A stretch of 64,000 bases of DNA, taken from positions 23,457,873 through 23,521,872 of the forward strand of contig OZ020248.1 in the NCBI GenBank assembly GCA_963971285.1, given 5' to 3'. Positions 33,917-45,755 of this stretch are shown here, piece by piece (within the stretch, counting starts at the first letter, position 1; each line of letters starts with the position of its first letter). The notes under the pieces were generated by a model. It searched no databases, had not been told where the DNA came from, and worked only from the letters and a program-made list of their open reading frames with translations. Source of the DNA: Astropecten irregularis (taxonomy: Eukaryota; Echinodermata; Asteroidea; Paxillosida; Astropectinidae). Position numbers and translations under genes: made by a program.

Positions 33917-34143
33917 GGGGTTTACGAAACGGAGGCTCAGGCTCCAGCTCTGACATCCATATGCTGAAAATATAGGTTGTGGTTTTTCATTGAAGCAGAT
34001 GCTCTGTTTCCATATCAAACTAGAGAATCTACTTCCGAACCGCAACCAAAAGCCTCTATTTTGATACCAGTTATTTTAGAATGGAATCAGGAAATGAAGC
34101 CGGAGCCTGAGACGAAGCCTGAGCCTCCATTTCGTAAACGCCC
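33917..34143. mobile_element. Family C element flanked by TA
   Basis: Ends TGGGGTTTACGAAACGGAGG and CCATTTCGTAAACGCCCA carry the hexamers CTCAGGCTCCAGCTC and GAAGCCGGAGCCTGAG. TA lies outside both ends. This is the best-preserved short copy. Confidence 0.85.
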
Positions 34144-34410
34144 ATACATGTAGTTTGTCATCTACCCTGTATACAATGTACAGTACATGTATGAACATAG
34201 TGTTGCGAATCGGTTGGTACAATATGTCAGAGAGATTTAATTAAATTAATTAATTAAGGCAAACCCTTTATAATTAAATTCTACCAATGAAAGTCCTGAC
34301 ATCAATTTATAAGGCTACATGTAGCATACCGTACACGCTGGCTGCCATAGAATCGATGTGCTTTATGATCACCAGTCTTCGCTTTTAATACAGTGTACCG
34401 AGTTATAGGG

Positions 34411-34784
34411 TAAGGTGACCCGACGTCCCCGTTTTCCGGGGACAGTCCCCGATTTGACAGTGCCGTTCCCGATGAAAAATTGTCCCCGAAAATGTCCCTG
34501 ATTCAACGAAATGCCCCCGAAAATTCTAATTGTCCTAAATAAAATAAAAAGCTGAACACAAATGCTGTGCTGAAGAAGATCCATTCTTCAGAGAAGTATG
34601 CAAAGACAACCGCCTATGACATGTAAGTATGTAACCCACCCATGTCAACTGGACAAGATGTCCATAGATGCCACCATTTTGCATGTAGGCACCATCTGGA
34701 TTCAAAATATTTTCAAAATTATACCCCTCCCCCAGGACACGGATCACTGTCCCCGGATCATCTCAACAAAATATGGTCACCTTA
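34411..34784. mobile_element. Element with TAAGGTGACC ends (374 bp) and 8-bp target duplication
   Basis: Inverted ends are TAAGGTGACC and GGTCACCTTA. Exact duplications TTATAGGG lie at 34403-34410 and 34785-34792. CGTCCCCGTTTTCCGGGGAC near the left and CTGTCCCCGG near the right form a further inverted pair. The duplication length points to a hAT- or P-type transposase. It has no open transposase frame. Confidence 0.9.
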
Positions 34785-34845
34785 TTATAGGGTAAGAAAC
34801 AAGATCAAAAGGAACATACATGTAAAGTACCCATGGATGCACGTA

Positions 34846-35214
34846 TTAGAGGAAATTTCATACTTTGGTTTTTGTCAAAGAAATGCAGATTCATGGGCAA
34901 AAATCTCAAGAAAGATACAGTAACAGTCATCTGTGAAATTCTCATTCCCATACAGTGCCCACTTTTTGAGAAAACAGTGAAAAATGCCCACGGTATTAAA
35001 AAAATCTTTTCACCGTTTTTTTTCAAATATCAAAATTATTTTTTGGTCATTGGATTTCACTCTTTTCTAGATAAATACATGTACATCATTTCAGGCAAAA
35101 AATTTTAACAGCATGTTTCTACCATCATTGTCTTTATACCCTGTAAGTTTTTGGTAAATCTATGGCGATTTCTGTTTCGGTATGCCACCAAAGTATGATA
35201 GTATATACCTTTAA
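34846..35214 (+). mobile_element. Family A element
   Basis: The right end CACCAAAGTATGATAGTATA and CCTTTAA is intact. The left TTAA reads TTAG and the first few bases are altered. The interior is colinear with the other copies. Confidence 0.85.
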
Positions 35215-35952
35215 CTGAAAATTTATTGAGTACAATCATCTTTGATATCACGTCTTGTACGCACGGAATTCCCTGGTTCTTTAATTACAGATTCTATGCT
35301 GATCGGTTTAGCAGCGCCATGAAATTGGGCTCAAGTCACGGCTGTCATTTCTAAACAAACTCTGAAATGATGTACAGTTTGCGAAATCCATCACTTTAAG
35401 ACGTTGACATCGGGTCTCCGTGAAAACAAAACCAAATTCCAATCAGGCCTTAGGTAACATTGTTCACGTGAAGGATAACATTCACATACACATACACGTG
35501 GCATACTGCTTTAGCTGTGCAATTTACTGGGATGGGACATGAAATTGATTCAGCCGTAACCCGATGCCGCGAGTGCGTGTGTGTTCAAACGATTGACCAA
35601 TGTTGAGTTATCGAATCTGGGTATTATACTGCGAGTAAATCATGCGCTACGCTTCCAAATTGTTTGTATATGGGTGAAAAATCAATGTAGAGATTTAGAA
35701 GACGGACCCAAAATGGGAATGCAATGAAATAACGTATGGTTTCGGGTACACACCGACTATGTACACAAGTACACGTACACGACCTCAGTAATAGTATCAA
35801 AGTCATATGGACTTAATATAATCCAAACACATATCCACAATTACAAGGCCATAATTCAATCGTGCAGGTAATATGTATACCGGTAGATTCCGGTCGTCGA
35901 GTCCGTTGATCGGACAAGCTCAAACCCAACTGTGTGCAGCCATCTCTGCCTA

Positions 35953-36202
35953 CAGGGGCCAATTTCATGGAGCTGTTAAGCACCAAAATATAGCTAAGCA
36001 CAAAATGTCTTGCTCAATAAAACAAACCACCATTACGGTACAAATTCCATTTGATATTCATGGTCAGCAAACAACAGCCAAAGACCAATCACAAGCGATA
36101 CACAACTCATGAACATTTGGTTGTTAATCCTGTTTTTATTAAAGACAGAAATTTCATGGTTAGCAAATTTGTTGTGCTAAGCAGGGCCGTGAAATTGGCC
36201 CT
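35953..36202. mobile_element. Fold-back element with CAGGGGCCAATTTCATGG ends
   Basis: CAGGGGCCAATTTCATGGAG at the left and GGGCCGTGAAATTGGCCCTC at the right; the inner arms are TTAAGCACCAAAAT and TTTGTTGTGCTAAGC. It is non-coding. Confidence 0.8.
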
Positions 36203-36629
36203 CTGATTGATTGGCGTCATCAAGTCTAAGCTTGTGTGTACTGTACCGACGGCTCCATGACCCACGTGCATTAATAAGAAAGCTCATATTTAACACAGTC
36301 CGGGTTATAAATGCTGGAGACGCCACTAATATAAGATGGGCGTGTGCATTGATTTGGGTAGTGTTGTTGTTTGCTGAAATCAATATGATAAAATTCTGGG
36401 CCAAGATGTCGGATTATGCTTCAGAATGAGAGCTACATTAATGCTTAACGATTTCAAAGAACGTTCCTTTTAAACATCAAGCATTTTCAGTGAACTTCTT
36501 TTTCTCCGGTAAAAAAAACAGTGAAAAATAAACAGGAACATCTCATTTTGACAATGTACATAAATACTCATCATTTTTAGGTGAAAACAAAAGGCAAAAA
36601 CAATACAGTCCTTGATAGAGATGACAATA

Positions 36630-36955
36630 CAGGGCTCAAATTTCGTGAAAAAAAACACAACAAAAACAAACGCTGGACAGCAGGTCTAGTTACTGAAGAA
36701 TTTGACTAGACCTGAATTTTTTTTCATTAGACCTGTGGCATTTACATGTATGTGCATAGAAAAACCCTAATTGTATGCAATTTTGTGTCAAAAATCATCA
36801 ATTTAGGAACCATTTTAATTACAAACTTAGTGCAAGGAAAACAAAATCACTAGACAGCCAGAATAGTGCAGTACACACTTTACCAGACCGACACTGAAAA
36901 TCACTAGACTCGGTTCAGTGTGTGATTTTTTTCCACGAAAATTGAGCCCCGCCTT
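36630..36955. mobile_element. CAGGGCTCAAATTTCG element (ACTAGACC family)
   Basis: CAGGGCTCAAATTTCGTG starts it and CACGAAAATTGAGCCCCG ends it. The interior is rich in TCTAGT/ACTAGAC motifs (TAGACCTG, CACTAGACTCGG). A sister copy lies at 58198-58482. Confidence 0.8.
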
Positions 36956-37359
36956 GCTTTCTCTACCAACGCCACCAGTGAATATTTCCAGCCCTGCAAT
37001 GTGGAAGTGACAGAGTTGTCCCAGCAAGTTTTGGCTTTTTTGCTTCAATCCAAAATTCGAAGGTTTGAAAACCATTTTGTTTGTCAGTTTGAGTCAAATC
37101 TGGACAAAATTGCACTTATGCTAGCTGAGTATGGGATGAAATGTATTTTGTCAGGTCTACGTAAATAAAATTCAAAATTGTTGACATTATTCTTACATTG
37201 TATAGCCACTTCTATGATCCGTTTCCATGGAAATTTAATGAAGAGGATAATATGCATACTAAAATCAGCATAATGCATAGTACAATGTATACATTGTACA
37301 TACCATCATGTACTTGTAATAATTTAAAAATTCAGCTTACTTTGTACTTAAATATTTTT

Positions 37360-37505
37360 ACTTGGAGTAAGGAGGGCCTGACGAGTTTCGATCCTAACAT
37401 GATCTTTATCGAAGGCTATTTTAGCCTTCAATAAAGATTCTGCTAGGCTCGAAACGCGTTAGCCTTTGATAAAGATCATGCTTGGATCGAAAATGCGTCA
37501 GGCCC
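37360..37505. mobile_element. Family H element (GGAGGGCCTGACG)
   Basis: TAAGGAGGGCCTGACGAGTTT starts it and GCGTCAGGCCCTCCTAA ends it, inverted. The interior has three alternating CGAAGGCTATTTT / AGCCTTYGATAAAGAT fold-back blocks. Confidence 0.75.
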
Positions 37506-37507
37506 TC

Positions 37508-37650
37508 CTAATAGCACTGCGCACTTGCGCTAAAAATAGCACCGAACCTCAGACAAACATTGCAACGTGGCCATGTAAACGTGTGGTGAGTGGGGGTAAT
37601 GTGTGCGCGTGCATGCATGGTGTGACGTCATTAGTGCGGAACGCTTTTCC
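37508..37650. mobile_element. Family F element
   Basis: ATAGCACTGCGCACTTGCGC and CCTCAGACAAACATTGCAAC on the left, GACGTCATTAGTGCGGAACGC on the right. It is in the reverse sense to 24345 and abuts the family H element. Confidence 0.65.
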
Positions 37651-38357
37651 AAGCATTTTAAAACAGGTCATTATTTTGGCTGATGAGTAGTTTGCAGCAG
37701 TTTATTTCTTGATATTTTTAGTTATTTCATGCACCCCTTACAAAGTTTTTTTGACATTTAGCCAACCAAATTTAATCTGACAATGCTGATAGATTGCACA
37801 GAGCAACATGGAGTCACACAATGTAAATGTACATGCTGAAGAATATGTACGTCATCAGACTGGCGTTTCCAAACGGAAATATGCAAAAGAACGAGACTTT
37901 CCAAAAATGAGTCACTGTGTTTTTCAGACTCTAACCCCATAGGCTAATAAGGGAAACATGACAGATACTGTACCTACAACATGCACACTGTACATGTACA
38001 TGCACACTGTACATGTACATGTGTACGTGTACATGTGCAAAAAAGAACATGCCCATGCAACATAATATAGTCTTGTTCAGGCAACACTGCACTGTGTCAT
38101 GTATCATTGATTTTCACTGTCCCTTTTACAATCTTTGATTGCACTACTAGCAGGGTCATTCCACCAAGTTTGGGCGTCCATATGTACTGTCTGAATGTCA
38201 TCAACAAACTTGCAAAATGTGGTCACATTTTATTAGATTGAGTGCATGTTTACATGTACATGTACATGTACATGTACAGTAGGTGTTCTTTACATTAAAC
38301 TATATGCATCTGAAAGTGCACATACTGTACCGGAATTTGTACATGTGTATGTATCCT

Positions 38358-38640
38358 TGTGGAGACATGGCTTTGTTCTCTGAAGAGCGGAATTGAAATT
38401 GCTCCCATTTGAACCAGAATCACTTTCCTGGGTTGAAATTTCTAGTGAACATCCATTTACTTCGGGTTTTTTTTTTTAAAGGATATAAAACATTTTTCTT
38501 CGCGACAGATACTAATAATACCTTGGAAATTCCTCCTTTTTAAAGTTAATTCCCAATATCAGTTTCGTGAAAACCTTGTGGAGACCTATACACCTTAAGA
38601 GTTTCCCTGTGGAAATTCTGTATTTAACCTGTTGTGCTTG
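38358..38640 (+). repeat. Family G repeat
   Basis: GTGGAGACATGGCTTTGTTC, GAAGAGCGGAATTGAAATTG, TTTGAACCAGAATCACTTTC, then CAATATCAGTTTCGTGAAAA and CCTGTTGTGCTTGGTC. The same order occurs at 40433-40720 and 44952-45420. Confidence 0.75.
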
Positions 38641-38784
38641 GTCGGCAAGAGGCACCAGATATATACGTTAACATTAGAAAGGTACATGTACGTGTATAGT
38701 CATTTTCAGCATTTTCAGTTAAGTCAAGTATGATGTACATGAGGCAGGCGTCATGGTAAATGTCTGCAGAAAGTATGACATGAA

Positions 38785-38947
38785 GGCTGCGTTCGAGTGA
38801 GCTACTCGTGTTAGCACGAGTATACTCCTGAGCGCTCGAACGGCCGGAGTACGACACTCGGGTCAGCGAGAGTATACTCTCCAGATATGGGGAGTATTGC
38901 GCGCGCATCACACTCGAGTTACCGGGAGTAACCGCTCAAACGCAGCC
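38785..38947. mobile_element. Short inverted-repeat element (163 bp), GGCTGCGTTYGAGYG ends
   Basis: GGCTGCGTTCGAGTGAGCTA and CCGCTCAAACGCAGCC are inverted. Repeated ACTCGTG/GAGTATACTC motifs fill both halves. It is GC-rich relative to its surroundings. Confidence 0.85.
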
Positions 38948-39299
38948 GAATAGAATGTGTCCCAACATGGTGGTATAACATAATGTACATAGTTTTACAT
39001 TCCAATAATACCATGAAACCATCTGGTAAAGGCATTTGGATTCCTTTCTCTCAAGAAGACATTAAAGATCGGGCAGCAATACTCGAATGCCATTCATTCA
39101 AAGAACTATTCATAAGTTTTGATTCATGTCAAGTTTTGATGTCAACTACTCAAAGTGTAAAATTCTTATTTTATTTTGTATTGGAATGCTGCATGTACAT
39201 GTACATTATACTGAGGCCAAGCCTAATTTGCATCTCCCTGACAAAAAAATTAATTGCGGTACCCGCCACGATATTGGATTCGAACTAGCCCGCTGATAA

Positions 39300-39380
39300 G
39301 CTAGCTCTGTGGCATAGCGTTATGGCATCTGCATTAGTACAATAAGCAGGAGGTCATGGGTTCGAATCCCAGTGAAGTCC
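39300..39380 (+). repeat. tRNA-like remnant
   Basis: GGGTTCGAATCCCAG is a perfect B-box-like sequence, preceded at a distance by TAGCTCTGTGGCATAGCG. The arms do not fold cleanly and the A box is poor. A family A element starts immediately after it at 39381. Confidence 0.4.
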
Positions 39381-39748
39381 TTAAAGGTAATATCATACTT
39401 TGGTTTTTGCCAAAAAAATACAGGTTCATGAGCAAAAATATCAAGAAAGATACAGTGACAGTCATCTGTGAAAATTTCAGTCCCATATGGTGGCCACTTT
39501 TTGAGAAAACAGTGAAAAAACGCCCACGGTATTTACAAAAAATCATTCCACCGTTATATTTTATCTTTTAAAGATCATAATTGTTTTTGGTCATTGGTTT
39601 TACTCTTTTCTGAATAAATACAGCATTTCAAGCAGAACAATTTTAATTGTATGTTTCTATCATCACAATCTTTATACCCTGTAAGTTCTAGGTAAATCTG
39701 TGAAGATTTCTGTTTCGGTACGCTACCAAAGTATGATAGTACCTTTAA
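39381..39748 (+). mobile_element. Family A TTAA element, full length
   Basis: TTAA at 39381-39384 and 39745-39748 flank AGGTAATATCATACTTTGG ... CCAAAGTATGATAGTACCT. At 368 bp, with both ends perfect, it is a good reference copy for the family. Confidence 0.95.
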
Positions 39749-40432
39749 TTCCCAAGACTACAGAATTATCCCATCCCCCTAGGCAGGATAGCTTAACATG
39801 CAAAGGTCAAGATCTCTTCATCCGAAAGTCCTCCATCGCTGACGTCAAATTAAAAAAAAAAGTAACAAAAAAGAAAAATGAAAGAATCACCGCTAAAAAC
39901 CTTGAATGCTCTACATTTTTCTTTTCCAGGTTCTTTCCAGAAGTCGAAACCGACCAACGGTACAATTTTATTCAAAATTCTTCTCCACGAGACTGTTAGA
40001 AAGAACCGTGTATGTTAAAACCGTAATTACATTATTTGCGGGATTGCTGATCCGTCCGCACGATCGCATCATCACTACCGTACTTAATATTCCAGCCAGG
40101 CATGATGGGATTGCTGCGAAGGGCTAACCGGTCGGGCAGCACGATATCATGGAGTCTTGCGCTAACGGAACGATTTTGAAATTAAGATATTCATCGTGTG
40201 ATGCCGCGGTAACCAGGGAAAAGTAAACCCAGTCAAATCCTATTTCCTGTCATCGTCAAAATATTAACTGTGTTAATTAATTGAACAAGATCATAGATGC
40301 GGCCGAGTTGCTATTGACTTTATACATGTAACGAAAGACAAACCGATCTATCGAGTGTATATTCTGTACAAACATACCTGTATATTTAATTTTTCAGGTA
40401 CATGTAGTGCATAGAGAGAACACGATTTGTAT

Positions 40433-40720
40433 CGTTGTGGAGACATGGCTTTGTTCTTGTGTACATAGTGAACACTCTCCAAAGAGCAGAAATGAAATCC
40501 TGTTTGAACCAGAATGGCCTTTCTGGTTTGAAATTTCTAGCAGAACATCCCTAGGCCTATATAAAATAATTATCTTTGCGACGGATAAGTATAACTTGAA
40601 AATTCCTCCTTGTTGAGTTAATTCCAAATATCAGTTTTGTGAAAACCTTGTGGAGACCCATGCATATCACCTTTAGAATTTCCCTGTGAACAAAAATATA
40701 TTCAACCTATTGTGCTCGGT
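40433..40720 (+). repeat. Family G repeat
   Basis: It has the same blocks as 38358-38640 (GTGGAGACATGGCTTTGTTC, TTTGAACCAGAATGGCC, TATCAGTTTTGTGAAAACC). The open frames on both strands follow the repeat. Confidence 0.75.
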
Positions 40721-41254
40721 CTCTGCAAAGCACCAGATATGCGTTCATGACGGCACAGTGCTTTATGCAGCACTATGAAACTATGTTATAGCCGGGACTC
40801 TGAAAAGGGGTATTAAAAATTTGGCTTGCACTATTAAAAAAACAAGCCGTCTGAATACTCAGTTTGCACATGGGGTTTTACATTAACAGATGATACGAAA
40901 CAGCAAAAAGCGCCTCCACAGAATGTCTCAGACACCTCTCTGCCAAAGACTTGGATCGCGCTAGAGACATTACACCATTATCAAGCAGTACATGATGCGA
41001 CAATTTAATTTCATCCAAGGTTTAATCTGTCGGGAGGCAATCCAAGTTGACAGCATAAGCCCCTCTTCACGGTCGCGTTTGAACACGTTTCATCAGGCCC
41101 ATGGCACAGGCATACTGTATGGGAAGAATTTGTTGGGAAAGGAATCCAAGAATGATGTAAAGTACATGTAAGAGTCTCATCAGGGAGGATGACTGAGGCC
41201 TCTAGGTCTGAACTAGCACTGCCCCGATGATGCTTCCAATTCTTCCTTACTCTA

Positions 41255-41645
41255 AAGCCCTGTCCGCACTGGACTTTTTTTCCCTGGGATTTATTCAACC
41301 GAGCCGATGGGTAAATGAAAAATGGGCAAATATTACCGGTGTCCGCACTTGGACTTTTGACTCGGGTAACTTAACCGCGTGCACGTGCGGAAGAATAACC
41401 GATCTGACAATAGTAGGCTCATGAGGGTACCCGACTCGCACTGTCCGCACTGGACTTTTCGTCTCGGGTAAAGTGTCTCACGTATTCTACCCGGGCAGAA
41501 GTTGGCCGGTAGAAATACCCGCGCGGCTCGGGCAAAGTAACTGAGAGGTAGACTTCCTGAGATGTTTGCACTGGACTTACAATGGGTTAAGTACCCAGCG
41601 TCTCGGTTACTTTGCCCCCCAAAAAGTCCAGTGCGGACAAGGCTT
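41255..41645. mobile_element. Inverted-repeat element (391 bp), AAGCCCTGTCCGCACTGGAC ends
   Basis: AAGCCCTGTCCGCACTGGAC at the left and GTCCAGTGCGGACAAGGCTT at the right. The terminal unit CCGCACTGGACTTTT also repeats twice internally (near 41343 and 41443), each time followed by CTCGGGTAA. Such internal reiteration of terminal units suggests tandem growth of the ends. Confidence 0.88.
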
Positions 41646-41799
41646 ATGATGCTTGACTTCTCAGGAGCTGATGGAGGTTCCTAGGGGAACTCCTCTCTAA
41701 GCAGTTTGAGGGTAATCGGTCAATTAGTCTGAATCATGAACAATCCAAACTCTCTAAAGGGGTTGCTGGTTGCCATGATTGAGGACGTTGGGCTGATCG

Positions 41800-41822
41800 G
41801 ATGGGGGGAGGGGGGGGGGGGG
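41800..41822. repeat. Poly-G tract
   Basis: A run of G interrupted by single A residues. It is a simple repeat likely to be length-variable. Confidence 0.8.
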
Positions 41823-42056
41823 ACAGTACTTGAAGCAGTCTATCTCCAGCTTCACCTTTTAAAGCTTTACCTTACAAGGTCATAAATTGTTTCCTTAAAA
41901 TATGTGCAAGTGCAAAAAGCAACGTGCAGTTAAACCTTAAAATACAGAGGGGTCCTTGGGACTATTGTTAATTTTTTGGGTTGTTGAGCAGTTTGCAGCA
42001 GTTTATGACTTGAATTAAAGAATATATATGCGTTATGTACAAGAATTGTACAGATC

Positions 42057-42400
42057 AGCAGCCGATTTCACGAAATGTTGTGTAACTTACGCAATGTACA
42101 AAATGTTGCGCAACGTTTCGTGAAACATGCATACATTGTAACTTGTGCAACCAAAGGCAGGAAAATGTTGCATTTATTTTTACACAACAAAATGTTGTGT
42201 ACGCAACATTTGAAGTTTCGTGAAATCGGCTGCAGATACAGATCAGGGGCCGATTTCATAAAGCTCCGCGACGCGTCGCAACTCGATTTGCGACCCGTCA
42301 TAGCTGCGAAGCGTCGCATCTATACGGTGAGTCCATACAGAAAGGATGCGTCTTAACTATATGCGACGCGTCATAAGTTTTATGAAATCGACAACTTATC
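42057..42400. mobile_element. Two adjacent fold-back elements
   Basis: The first (42057-42232) has AGCCGATTTCACGAAATG and TTTCGTGAAATCGGCT ends with repeated TGTTGYGYAACTT arms. The second (42246-42395) has GGGGCCGATTTCATAAAGC and TTTTATGAAATCGACAAC ends with GCGACGCGTCG arms. Both share the ATTTCAT-type terminus of the wider family but have unrelated cores. Confidence 0.75.
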
Positions 42401-42716
42401 TGTATTTATATCTGCAAATTTCAGTTGAGCATCTTTAAATAATATGGACGAGCTTCCTGATTATATGATAAATCACCTGTCATCGTCCTACGCACAGTTT
42501 TGAGTATGCTGACTGAACACAAGGTAGAATATATGTACAATGTACATATATGCAACTAATACCACTTGAGTACCTTAACCTCTGTTACAGGATACGGCAC
42601 AGCTGTAGGCTGACTGAGAAGAGTAACAAGAAACAATGTGTACATGTATGTAACTATGGTAATCCATCACTAGATTAAATATTAATGCTACTGGCTCTCC
42701 CTATTAAATGCAACGT

Positions 42717-42885
42717 ACAGGATTTGCAAGGCCTCCCGTCCAAAAAAAAAAAAAAAAAATGGACTCAACAGTTCGTAAACAGTGCAAACAGTCACCTTGG
42801 GAAATCTTGGTTCATCAGATGCTGGGCTTTTCAAGGAAATCAAGATTTAGTGTCTCTAAAAAGATCGTTCGTCCGAACGATTTAG
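42717..42885 (+). repeat. Dispersed segment MDSTVRKQCKQ, copy 1
   Basis: About 150 bp with ATGGACTCAACAGTTCGTAA, AATCTTGGTTCATCAGATGC and AAGATCGTTCGTCCGAACGA is repeated, inverted, at 50262-50450. One frame reads MDSTVRKQCKQSPWEILVHQ and is open in both copies. The parent sequence is not recognised. Confidence 0.6.
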
Positions 42886-43375
42886 TATCATTTCAAAAGT
42901 GTGGTGCAACCGTGAAGGATTCAGAGGGGGGCAAGATTATTTCGGCCGTATTTTTGCTATCCAGATAACCAAAGTGTAAAAAGGTACATGTATATACATG
43001 AAACAACGTCTGTAAGGTAGTTTAAGACCTTCACTTCTGTTTAAGTACCAAATTCAGCCAAAACGCACATCTTTGCAAATCCTACATGTACATGAACATG
43101 TATATGCTCCCTTTAACAACAGTATGTACATGTACTACTACTAGACAGATGTTAGAGCTATCAGCTTTTGCATAGGTCACTGGCCATGCATAGACAATAT
43201 GCAATAAGAAAAATGTTCAGGCGTAGAGGTTTTTTGGTTCAGTGGTGAAGGGGGCAAGCCCCGAAGGCCAAGTTTCTTTGGCCTTGTAAGGCACCTTTAT
43301 AAACAGGGCAATCAATTTGTATCGGAAGGGAAGAGTTCTGGAGGATGTCAAAGCTAGTGAAGCAACTGGCAGGCA

Positions 43376-43666
43376 GGGTCCAATTTCATGGAATCCGTTA
43401 CCGTTAGCAAAAATTCTTCGCTTACAGTAGCAGAATTTCTTTGGTTACGGTTAGCGTATTTCACGGAAGATTTTCCTTTTTGGTAACGGTAAGCAAGGAA
43501 TTTGTGCAGAATGCATACGACAGCGCGTTAGCAGAAAATGGTCACGGTTGCGCTAGAAATTCTTCGCTATAAACCGAGAGTCTTGCTTACGGATTCCATG
43601 AAATAGATTTCACGCATAGCAGTGCCCGCAAAAATAGGCCGTAACGGATTCCCTTGAAATTGGGCC
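43376..43666. mobile_element. Fold-back element, GGGTCCAATTTCATGGAATC ends
   Basis: Left GGGTCCAATTTCATGGAATC and right GATTCCCTTGAAATTGGGCC are inverted. The core is quite different from other ATTTCAT elements and repeats CGTTACCGTTAGCAAAAATT in alternating orientation. AGGCA, or CAGGCA if the last base is shared, flanks both ends, a possible 5-6-bp target duplication. Confidence 0.75.
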
Positions 43667-44049
43667 CAGGCAACTTGGACTTAACAAAAAACGAGGAAAT
43701 TCCAATCTTTACCATACTTTGTACAATGTTTTTCACTTTCCAATTGAATAAGACTGAAACGAAAAAAAAAGAAGAAGAGGAAATTAGCTGATCTGGGGAA
43801 AAGTTGCATGCCTGAATTTAGACAGTTGGAAAGTCGTGTAGCATCCACTGCTAACGATTTCAATGTATACCAGAATTAGGCCGTGTCTGAAAGAGGTTTC
43901 CAGAGCTATGGCTACGTCTCCTTTTCAGCGTGTTCCAACATGTCCAATAAATGCATCAGCAATATATGGGCCCAGACCTAGCCTAGACCTAGCTCTAGGT
44001 AACTGGTTTCGGATGCAGCCTTACACTGTATGCTCATATGATCCAAATG

Positions 44050-44135
44050 ACAGCTCTGGCTCTGGCTCCATTTTGTACGTTCATTTATTATTAGCTACGG
44101 GTACCAAAATAGCATCTAGACTTTTGGCTATGATT
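44050..44135. repeat. Family C fragment
   Basis: CAGCTCTGGCTCTGGCTCC, ATTTTGTACG and GGTACCAAAATAGCATCTAG match one end and part of the core. The other end is missing. Confidence 0.5.
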
Positions 44136-44951
44136 ATTAAGGAGTACTGTAGATCTATTTAAGTACTTAATTTCAATTCTGCTCTTCGGAGAACAAAGCC
44201 ATGTGTCCACAAGGATACACATTTCAGTATGTTCAAAATGTGCTGGTTCATTTGGGTATTTCAAGGTCTGAACATTATACATGATGTCCAATATGTATCT
44301 TCAAGGCTTCAAATGAGTTCAAAAATGCCATACACACCCAATAGGTTTGAACTACAGTGTAGGTACCGTTACAGATACAATTATAAATCCAAATGATAGG
44401 CCTATGCTGTCTGCAAAGACCGGAGACACTTGATGATGATGAATCCAATTATGTAATAAAAACTGACTACATTTTTACGTACATGTAATCCCTATAGCAG
44501 GGGGTTTCATTCATTAAGCAAATCAACTTGGCTAGACAAGAGCTTTTAAGCTAAGTAATTATCATGATTAATGATAATTGGAGGGACTTGTGCTAAACGA
44601 ACGCAAACAGTAGGGCGGGTCATTAGTCTACCATATCCATCTACGTGCAGCGTCCTAGCCAGGCATACAATAGGATATCAGGCTGATACGCTGTGAAAAC
44701 ATTCCGATATGCTTGAAGTTTGCCGATATGCAATTGATACGCTTCAGATTTCCATGACCAAAAAACCCCCACCCAATTTTTGCAACATATTTTGTTATTA
44801 TACAACATGCTGAAAATCGTAGAACTTTGTAATTACTGCAAAAGGCACCCAGATATAGGCAGATAAAAGCGAAAGAAAAGGCCACCTTACTACGTGTAAC
44901 ATGTCTAATATACATAGACCTGTACAGTACACTCATACTGGAATTTGTATC

Positions 44952-45420
44952 CTTGTGGAGACTTGGCTTTGTTTTTGTGTACTAATGAACACTCTCCAAA
45001 GAGCAGAAAAGGGCTCCGCGCTCGAGCTATTGATAGAATACGCCCTTTATATCGACAGCTATATAGTTACCCGGATGTTCGGACAAACTTCACAACGTTT
45101 ACATGTAAGTTAATTGGGCAACGTGCGACTTGTTTGTCCGAACATCTGAATGTGACGTCACGAGCGCGGAGCCCTATTGAAATCACTCTCATTTGAACCA
45201 GAATCCCTTTCCTGGGTTGAAATGTCTCGGAAAACATATAAAAATACTTCTCTTTGCGACGGATACAGTACAGTACCTTGAAAATTCAGACTCCTTTTTG
45301 AGTTAATTCCAAACATCATTTTCGTGAAAACCAATGATACAATAAGTGTCTTTAGAATTTCCCTGTGGAGACATACTGTATTCAACCTATTGTGCTCAGT
45401 CCTCACAAGGTACCATATAT
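44952..45420 (+). repeat. Family G repeat split by an insertion
   Basis: GTGGAGACTTGGCTTTGTTT ... GAGCAGAA, then the insertion 45011-45175, then TTGAAATCACTCTC, TTTGAACCAGAATCCC, CATCATTTTCGTGAAAACC and CTATTGTGCTCAGTCC. Confidence 0.75.
45011..45175. mobile_element. Short element with GGGCTCCGCGCTCG ends
   Basis: GGGCTCCGCGCTCGAGC and ACGAGCGCGGAGCCC are inverted, and GATGTTCGGACAAAC pairs with GTTTGTCCGAACATC inside. The unbroken family G copies (GAGCAGAAATGAAATC or similar) show the site without the insert. It contains CACGT and GACGTCAC motifs. Confidence 0.8.
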
Positions 45421-45595
45421 GCGGTCACACAATGGTGTACACCCTGTACAATACTTCCTCAGCATTCTAAGGTTATTTCGGTGTGTTTTTTACACGTACG
45501 TCTTGTGCAATGGTTCTCTATATAACAGCATGATTTGTGCATCATTTGGAAAAAACACATGTTCCAATTTATTTATTATTTATTATTATTTTTTT

Positions 45596-45755
45596 TCTAA
45601 GGAATGTTCGCTAGAAATTTCAACCCAGGAAAGTGATTCTGGTTCAAAAATGGGAGTGATTTCAATTCTGCTCTTTGAAGAGTGTTCATTTATTACATGT
45701 ACGAGAACAAAGCTACCGGTATGTCTCCACAAGGATACATGCATTCTGGTACAGG
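45596..45755 (-). repeat. Family G repeat, reverse fragment
   Basis: GAAATTTCAACCCAGGAAAG, GATTCTGGTTCAAAAATGGG, CAATTCTGCTC and TGTCTCCACAAGGATACAT are the reverse complement of the family blocks. Confidence 0.7.
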
